Assembly (NCBI GenBank): GCA_036583965.1
Contig: JAZBQD010000007.1
Span: 1,054,001 to 1,118,000 of the forward strand
Reading direction: 5' to 3'
Source of the DNA: Prunella strophiata
Lineage: Eukaryota; Chordata; Aves; Passeriformes; Prunellidae
Length of the DNA stretch: 64,000 nt
The notes under the pieces: generated by a model
Seen by the model: only the letters and a program-made list of their open reading frames with translations
What the model was told of the DNA's origin: nothing
Database searches by the model: none
Translations under genes and position numbers: made by a program
In this document: piece after piece, positions 55,080-64,000 of the stretch
Layout of the letters: every line of letters starts with the position of its first letter
How positions within the stretch are numbered: position 1 is the first letter of the stretch

Positions 55080-55265
55080 GCGTCCCTCGGTCACTTTCGC
55101 GCCTCCCAAACGGCGCCTCCGAGATCTGCCCAGCGACTGGTGACGTCACGAACACCGCTGACTGCCATTGGTCGACGCGCGGCGGCAGCACCAATCGCGA
55201 GCAGGGGCGCGGCCGAGGCGGAGCCGCGCTGGGTCTGGGGGCGCTCCGGGGCTCCCGGGGGGCAG
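55080..55265. promoter_or_regulatory. CpG-rich promoter-like block with CRE and CCAAT boxes
   Basis: The block contains a full CRE palindrome TGACGTCA (about 55141-55148), an inverted CCAAT (CCATTGG, about 55167), a direct CCAATCG (about 55192) and GC-rich flanks. This is the make-up of a housekeeping, often bidirectional promoter. The gene it serves cannot be identified; the 450 bases to its right are CpG/C-rich without a clear exon. Confidence 0.5.
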
Positions 55266-55714
55266 CGAGGGGACAGAGGGACCCCCGGCACCGGGACCCC
55301 CCTGCACTCCCCATTCCCGGGCACGGGGACCCTCCGGAACCTCCGCTCCTGGGCACGGAGACCCCCTGCACTCCCCTCTCGCCACCGGGACCCCCCCGTA
55401 CCCCCCTCACCTGAACCGGGACCCCCTGACCCGCCCATTCCCGGGCACGGGGACCCTCGGCAGCCGCTGCTTTCTGGCACTGGGAGCCTCCTGCACATTC
55501 TGAACCCCCCTCATCTTCTCACTGGGCACCCCTGGGACCTCCAGCCTTCTGTCCCGGGACCCCTGGAACCTCCCAATCGCCCCCCATGGGACCCCCTGCA
55601 GCCCCCAGTGCGCTCCTCTCAGCAAACCCCAAACCCTGGGGCTGCTTTGGCTGCTCCCAGCCTGGAGGGCACCCTGAGCCCACCCGGAGCACAGCCATGG
55701 GGGATGAAGCCAAG

Positions 55715-56394
55715 TGTCCTGGGGTGATGCTATGATGCTTGTATCCCCAATCGTCTGCTCTGTTTATGCTGGATATTATGTTCTGTGGCTTCAAGACTGG
55801 CTCCGAGAAGTGAAGTTTTGTTTTGTCTTGTTATCAGCCTGCTCCCCCACAGCCGACGGGACACAGACAGCAGCAAAGTACATAGTGCTGCTTTTGCTTG
55901 GGCTTTTGCTTTTGCTCTTGCTCTTGCTTTCCTCCTGCTTCTGCTCCTGCTTCGCTGCTTGCTTTGCTTATTACTTAGTTTAGCTAGGCAGTCCAATTTT
56001 TTTCCCTGGACTGTTTTTTTTCTTCCCCTTTCCCTTTCCTGAAACCATTTGAACCTGCTCCGGACTGGGACCTGGGAAACACCAAGAGTTTGCACCTTGT
56101 GGCCTGCAGCAGCCGTCCCCAGCGCCGGAGGGACCGATAAGCAGAGCGACCACGCCCAGGAAAGACTTTCTGAATTTGTCATCTTTTTTTCAGAGCAGTG
56201 AAAGAGTGTTGTCATCTGGTATGATTCATTTTGTATGCTGGGGGGTGCTGTGCCTGTTAAATAAACAGGTTCTTTCCACTTCTCTCTCCGAGGAATCCTT
56301 CCTGAACCGGCTGGGGGGAGGGGCTGTGGGAGTTTAGGTTTTTGGAGGGACCCCCTTTGGAGGTTCTCTGCCAAATTTGCCCCAAACCAGGACA
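55715..56394 (+). mobile_element. Endogenous retrovirus 5' LTR
   Basis: The segment starts TGTCCTGGGGTGATGC and ends GACA, with AATAAA at 56260-56265 and 6 bases between its end and a primer-binding site. About 680 bp. The TG...CA termini and polyadenylation signal fit an LTR; the exact start is inferred. Confidence 0.75.
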
Positions 56395-56400
56395 AAAATT

Positions 56401-56418
56401 TGGCGCCCAACGCGTGGC
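56401..56418 (+). other. Retroviral primer-binding site (tRNA-Lys type)
   Basis: TGGCGCCCAACGCGTGGC is close to the 3' end complement of tRNA-Lys(1,2) and differs at about two bases. It indicates a betaretrovirus-like (ERVK) element. Confidence 0.75.
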
Positions 56419-57217
56419 TCGAGAGAGAGTGGAAAAAACCCTGTTCTGCCTACATTTCGGTTGCCATTACTCTGTTGGATTATAAAGCAGTTAATAGCCA
56501 TGTTTCTTGAATGTGTCATGTCTCTTGGAGTCAAAGCTTGCATGCATTTCTGGTGCCTAGGTTTTTTTGAGATCTTAATACCTCTGTGGTCCCTGGGTTT
56601 ATTTTCATATCCTGAAATAGCTCTGGTATTGTCCCTAATCCATAGTTTTTACAGCAGAGGGGCAGTGACTAGAATAGCTATCCTGCTGGGCTTGGTGATA
56701 ATGAGTTGTAAGAAAGTTTATAAAGGTGCTGGGGTCTGTTCCAGGTATGTTCATGGCTATGGTTATGCATCCAGTTTTTTGGAGGAGGAGCAGGGGCATG
56801 AGGCTTTTCAGCCTTTGCTTTCCTTCTTCTCCTCTGAATCTCTTGTATCACTATTGGCAAATGTTCAGTTTCCCCTGAATGTTAAAGAGACCCTCTTTCT
56901 GGTATTTAATCTGGTAAGCTTCCTTTCTATAGTCTGCAGCTTGCTCTAGAATGAGGGCTGAGATTTCTAGACGGGCTGATGAGACCCCTGAGCCAGGAGT
57001 AGACCCAGGCATGGAAAATCCTGAGTGGTGTGGGAAATGGGAGGATATGGGCCAAATCCTGAAGGAATTCTCTGACCCTATAGTCTGGGACTTTCCACAT
57101 GAACAAATTCAGAAGCCAGTTGAGGTGGGGAAGTACCTGAAAGAGAAGTATCATAATGACCCTAAGGAGAAGAAAAAGAATCCATTGGACAGGAAGCTTC
57201 TCTATCCGAGGATCAGT
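56419..57217 (+). mobile_element. ERV leader and start of internal region, cut by GACAGG array
   Basis: The 800 bases after the primer-binding site contain an open frame of 149 codons (from 56500) with long hydrophobic stretches. A second frame from 56951, about 88 charged codons, is cut off by the hexamer array. I recognise neither as a standard gag, pro, pol or env domain. No 3' LTR or pol was found in the window, so the provirus is incomplete here. Confidence 0.55.
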
Positions 57218-59605
<2,388 letters not shown>

Positions 59606-59649
59606 CCCAACCTACACCCCTCCCACACACCCCAGCCTGGCCCCTAAAC

Positions 59650-61865
59650 GTGCTCCCAGTATCCTCCCAGTGCTCCCAGTATCCTCCAGTGCTCCCAGTT
59701 CCCCCCTCCCAGTGCTCCCAGTATCCTCCCAGTGCTCCCAGTTCCCCCCTCCCAGTGCTCCCAGTTCCCCCCTCCCAGTGCTCCCAGTATCCTCCAGTGC
59801 TCCCAGTATCCTCCAGTGCTCCCAGTATCCTCCCAGTGCTCCCAGTATCCTCCAGTGCTCCCAGTATCCTCCAGTGCTCCCAGTATCCTCCAGTGCTCCC
59901 AGTATCCTCCCAGTGCTCCCAGTATCCTCCCAGTGCTCCCAGTATCCTCCAGTGCTCCCAGTATCCTCCCAGTGCTCCCAGTATCCTCCAGTGCTCCCAG
60001 TTCCCCCCTCCCAGTGCTCCCAGTTCCCCCCTCCCAGTGCTCCCAGTATCCTCCCAGTGCTCCCATTATCCTCCCAGTGCTCCCATTATCCTCCCAGTGC
60101 TCCCAGTTCCCCCCTCCCAGTGCTCCCAGTATCCTCCAGTGCTCCCAGTATCCTCCCAGTGCTCCCAGTTCCCCCCTCCCAGTGCTCCCAGTTCCCCCCT
60201 CCCAGTGCTCCCAGTATCCTCCCAGTGCTCCCAGTTCCCCCCTCCCAGTGCTCCCAGTATCCTCCAGTGCTCCCAGTATCCTCCAGTGCTCCCAGTATCC
60301 TCCAGTGCTCCCAGTATCCTCCCAGTGCTCCCAGTATCCTCCCAGTGCTCCCAGTATCCTCCCAGTGCTCCCAGTATCCTCCCAGTGCTCCCAGTTCCCC
60401 CCTCCCAGTGCTCCCAGTATCCTCCCAGTGCTCCCAGTTCCCCCCTCCCAGTGCTCCCAGTTCCCCCCTCCCAGTGCTCCCAGTATCCTCCCAGTGCTCC
60501 CATTATCCTCCCAGTGCTCCCAGTATCCTCCAGTGCTCCCAGTATCCTCCCAGTGCTCCCAGTATCCTCCCAGTGCTCCCAGTATCCTCCAGTGCTCCCA
60601 GTATCCTCCAGTGCTCCCAGTATCCTCCCAGTGCTCCCAGTTCCCCCCTCCCAGTGCTCCCAGTATCCTCCCAGTGCTCCCAGTATCCTCCAGTGCTCCC
60701 AGTATCCTCCCAGTGCTCCCAGTTCCCCCCTCCCAGTGCTCCCATTATCCTCCCAGTGCTCCCAGTATCCTCCCAGTGCTCCCAGTATCCTCCAGTGCTC
60801 CCAGTATCCTCCCAGTGCTCCCAGTATCCTCCCAGTGCTCCCAGTATCCTCCAGTGCTCCCAGTATCCTCCCAGTGCTCCCAGTATCCTCCCAGTGCTCC
60901 CAGTATCCTCCAGTGCTCCCAGTTCCCCCCTCCCAGTGCTCCCAGTATCCTCCCAGTGCTCCCAGTATCCTCCCAGTGCTCCCAGTATCCTCCCAGTGCT
61001 CCCAGTTCCCCCCTCCCAGTGCTCCCAGTTCCCCCCTCCCAGTGCTCCCAGTATCCTCCCAGTGCTCCCAGTATCCTCCAGTGCTCCCAGTATCCTCCCA
61101 GTGCTCCCAGTATCCTCCCAGTGCTCCCAGTATCCTCCCAGTGCTCCCAGTTCCCCCCTCCCAGTGCTCCCAGTTCCCCCCTCCCAGTGCTCCCAGTTCC
61201 CCCCTCCCAGTGCTCCCAGTTCCCCCCTCCCAGTGCTCCCAGTATCCTCCCAGTGCTCCCAGTATCCTCCCAGTGCTCCCAGTATCCTCCCAGTGCTCCC
61301 AGTAACCCCCATGTCCCTCCCAGCTCCCCCCCAGTGCTCCCAGTATCCTCCCAGTGCTCCCATTATCCTCCCAGTGCTCCCAGTATCCTCCCAGTGCTCC
61401 CAGTACCCCCCTCCCAGTGCTCCCATTATCCTCCCAGTGCTCCCAGTATCCTCCCAGTGCTCCCAGTTCCCCCCTCCCAGTGCTCCCAGTATCCTCCCAG
61501 TGCTCCCAGTAACCCCTTCCAGTGCTCCCATTATCCTCCCAGTGCTCCCAGTATCCTCCAGTGCTCCCAGTATCCTCCCAGTGCTCCCAGTTCCCCCCTC
61601 CCAGTGCTCCCAGTATCCTCCCAGTGCTCCCAGTATCCTCCCAGTGCTCCCATTATCCTCCCAGTGCTCCCAGTATCCTCCCAGTGCTCCCAGTATCCTC
61701 CCAGTGCTCCCAGTTCCTCCCAGTGCTCCCAGTAACCCCCATGTCCCTCCCAGCTCCCTCCCAGTGCTCCCAGTAACCCTTCCCAGTGCTCCCAGTATGC
61801 CCCATGTCCCTCCCAGCTCCCCCCCAGTGCTCCCAGTAACCCTTTCCAGTATCCCCAGTACCTGG
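59650..61865. repeat. 2.2-kb minisatellite of CCCAGTGCTCC units
   Basis: Units of 19-22 bases in three forms, CAGTGCTCCCAGTATCCTCC, its CCCAGT- variant and CAGTGCTCCCAGTTCCCCCC, mixed irregularly. Rare ATTATCC and GTAACCCC variants cluster at the right end. Confidence 0.93.
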
Positions 61866-62420
61866 CCCCCCCCGGGCTGGGGGGCAGCGCTGGGGCCGGG
61901 GGGGGGCCGGGGGGCTGCGGGGGGGGAGGGGCAGAGATCAGGGGGGGAGGGGAGGGGGATGCCACCCCAAAATGGGGAGGATGGGGGAGGGGCTCAGAGG
62001 ATTTGGGGGGGTTCTCGGTAAAGGGGGAATTTGGGACGGTGGAATTTGGGGGGTTAAGGGGGGTTGGGGGGGGCAAAAGGGGGGTTTTGGGGGGGTCCAG
62101 CCCTGGGGGTGTCTGGGGGAGGGGCGGGGCACAGGGATGGGGTTCGGGGGGGAATTTTGAGGGTGGGCAATTGTTCTGGGGAAGGGGTCATTTTTGGGGG
62201 GGTTATTTTGGGGAGGGGGATGCTTTGGGGAGTGGGGATTATTTTGGGGGAGTTATTTTGGGATGGGGATTAATTTGGGGGGGGATATTTTGGGGAGGGG
62301 AATCATTTGAGGTGGGGGATTGTTGGGGGGGTCTTTTGGGGGTTGGGGGTTATTTGGGGACGGGGATTATTTTGAGGGGATTATTTTGGGGGGATAGGGA
62401 TGGTTCTGGGGGGGGTCCCT
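61866..62420. other. G-run-rich segment
   Basis: Dense runs of 4-9 G on the plus strand separated by TTTT or ATT, with potential for many G-quadruplexes. No coding exon seen. Confidence 0.7.
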
Positions 62421-62423
62421 CAC

Positions 62424-62530
62424 CTGTCCGGCCGTGCACGAGCCAGAGCCCCCCCGCCAGCGCCACCCCCACCACGAAGGCGCCGAAGGAAACGGCGACC
62501 ACGGCCCCGAGGGGCACGGGGGGGGCTGGG
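62424..62530 (-). CDS. Possible single-pass membrane-protein exon
   Basis: On the minus strand an acceptor (GCTGCCCCCCAG) precedes about 34 codons reading VPLGAVVAVSFGAFVVGV and then ALAGGLWLVHGRT, followed by a GTGAGG donor. This is a good transmembrane helix bounded by splice sites. The FGAF-x(2)-G-x(3)-L spacing with a trailing LW and a terminal Thr reminds me of endoglin and its relatives, from memory only. A Pro/Ala-rich stretch at about 62930-63020 with splice-like borders, and another at about 63420-63524 (with RTVTRPIVVTLG), could be upstream exons. Phases could not be made to agree with certainty, partly because of long G runs. Confidence 0.35.
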
Positions 62531-63379
62531 GGGCAGCGTCAGTCCCCCAGAATCCTGACTCCCCAAATCTGGGGGCCGGGACCCCCCCATTTTCCCCCCC
62601 AAACCCCCCCAAAGGGACTCCGGGGTCCGCAACCCCCCTAAAATGGAAACCAGAGCCTCAAGTTCCCCCCAGCCCCCCAAAACCCCCCCAAGGGGTCCGG
62701 GAACCCCCAAAATTCCCCCCTCCCCCAAAAGGGACCCAGGAGTTCGGGACCCCCCCCTCCCCCCATAAAGAGCCGAGGGTCTCCTCCCCACCCCCCCAAC
62801 CCCCCCCCCGGGAAGGACCCAGGACTCTGGGACCCCCCAAATGGACAATCAGGGCTGCGGGACCCCCCAAATTCCCCAATCCCGGGGGTCCCGGTGCCCT
62901 CCCCATTCCCGTCACTCACCCGCTGGGGGGGGCCCGGGGTCGCTCCCGGGGGGGGGGGGGCGGGGGTCGCAGGAGGGGCGGGGGCGGCGGGAACGGCAGC
63001 GGGGGGAGCCCCGGGGGGGCACCTGGGGGGGGAAGGGGCGGTTATTGGGGGGCACCGGGAGGGGGGGGGGATCCCCTCTACCCGCAGGGAGGAATCGGGA
63101 CGTACCGGTTTTGGGGGGGGGTCCCGGTTAGGGGGCTCCCTGTTGTGGTGGGGGTCCCGGGGCGGGGGATGGGAGGAGGTCTCTGTCAGGGTCCCGGTTA
63201 CGGGAGGTCCCCGGGGGGTTGGTTTGGGGGTCCGGGGGGGTTTGGGGAGTGGGTCCCCGTCCGGGGGTCTCGGGGGGGGTGGCTCCAGGGGGGGGGGGGT
63301 CCCGGTCAGGGGGTGCCGGGATTGGATCGGAGTTTGGGGTCCGGGGGTCCCGAGGTGGGGGTCCCGGGGGTGTCCCCGC

Positions 63380-63560
63380 CCGGGGGTCCCGTACCGGGCG
63401 CGGGGGTCGCGGGTGTCCCCAGTGTCACCACGATCGGGCGGGTCACGGTGCGCAGCGCGCGCCCGGGGGCGGGGCCGGAGCGGGGCGGGGATGGGGGGGC
63501 GGGGCCTGAACCGGAGGCCGCCCCCTCTGCGGCGACAGGGCTCGGCCGGCACTGGGGGAG
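63380..63560. other. CpG-dense block
   Basis: Many CpG pairs (GCGCAGCGCGCGCCCGGGGG, GGGGCCGGAGCGGGGCGGGG). It may be a CpG island or a GC-rich exon of the minus-strand candidate gene. No TATA box or clear start. Confidence 0.4.
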
Positions 63561-64000
63561 GGTTAATGGGGGGGTTAACGGGGGGCGACCCTCCAGAGCC
63601 CCTGGTGTCCCCGGTGCCCTCCCGGTGTCCCTGTGCCCTCGCCGGTGTCCCCCATGTCCCGGTGCCCCCTGCTGTCCCCTGTTCCCGGTGTGTGTCCCCA
63701 GCATGTCCCACTCCCGGTGCAGGGTTGCCCCTGGTCCTGCTGTGCCCGTTCCCGGTGTCCCCCACTCCTGCTGTCCCCCATTGCCATTATCCCCATTGCT
63801 GTTATCCCATTCATATTCTCCCCGTTTAACCACGCCGTGTTCCCAGTATGCCTTTGTATCCTTGCTACACCTTCAGTATCCTCATCCCTGTATTATCGCC
63901 ATCCACCTTTATTACCCCATTTCTTCACATGCAATACCATCGACCCCTATTCCCCTTATCGAAAACCATCCCATTATCCCATTGCTATCCTTTATCCCAT
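63561..64000. other. Right edge, no gene seen
   Basis: CCCGGTGTCCC-type simple sequence to about 63800, then AT-richer unique sequence with many ATCCCATT-like words. The window ends here. Confidence 0.5.

Noticed and set aside
52834..55410. Minus-strand frame with IPGVPHSRG repeats
   Set aside because: Runs through the N gap and the 16-bp minisatellite; opened by repetition only.

Overview
This window is bird genomic DNA and covers one end of the epidermal differentiation complex (EDC), the cluster of small genes whose products cross-link into the cornified layer of skin, scales, beak, claws and feathers. The evidence is a run of genes sharing one architecture: a TATA box, a short non-coding exon 1, one intron, and a single coding exon encoding a Cys/Pro/Gly/His-rich repetitive protein. 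Two family hallmarks are readable: a WYDP motif (EDWM) and a KKLIQQ motif (EDKM). Many CR1 retrotransposon 3' ends and endogenous-retrovirus LTRs also indicate a bird. The LTR style suggests a songbird, which is an inference.

Layout. Bases 1-38950 hold nine plus-strand EDC genes: two MCSRxSCH/CPPVQ proteins (1796, 5814), a very Cys-rich CCDPCQ protein (10591), two paralogues starting MPNGCCG (16836 and 21636; the first is swollen by 81 copies of CCTP), a CCPRPVP repeat protein (24407), EDWM (28439) and two Cys-His EDCH-type proteins (32182, 35833). Bases 38930-43075 are two non-coding minisatellites. On the minus strand follow EDKM (44506-45033) and a calgranulin-type S100 gene close to S100A9/MRP126 (49306-51102). 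In mammals S100A9 also borders the EDC, so the order fits.

From about 52 kb rightward the window is mostly repeats: a minisatellite inside a CR1, a 500-N gap, a 16-bp minisatellite, a CpG-rich promoter-like block, an ERV 5' LTR with primer-binding site and leader, about 398 copies of GACAGG, a 2.2-kb CCCAGTGCTCC minisatellite, and a G-run-rich segment with a possible minus-strand membrane-protein exon. Because of the gap, its linkage to the EDC is not proven by the sequence.

The main theme is repeat expansion in the EDC coding exons. Coding units are multiples of 3 bp (12, 18, 21, 24, 30, 120), whereas the neighbouring non-coding minisatellites mostly are not (16, 20, 50). Several coding arrays also carry single-base losses, a lost 3' end or a duplicated 3' UTR. 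Whether these are real alleles or long-read/assembly errors is the key open question.
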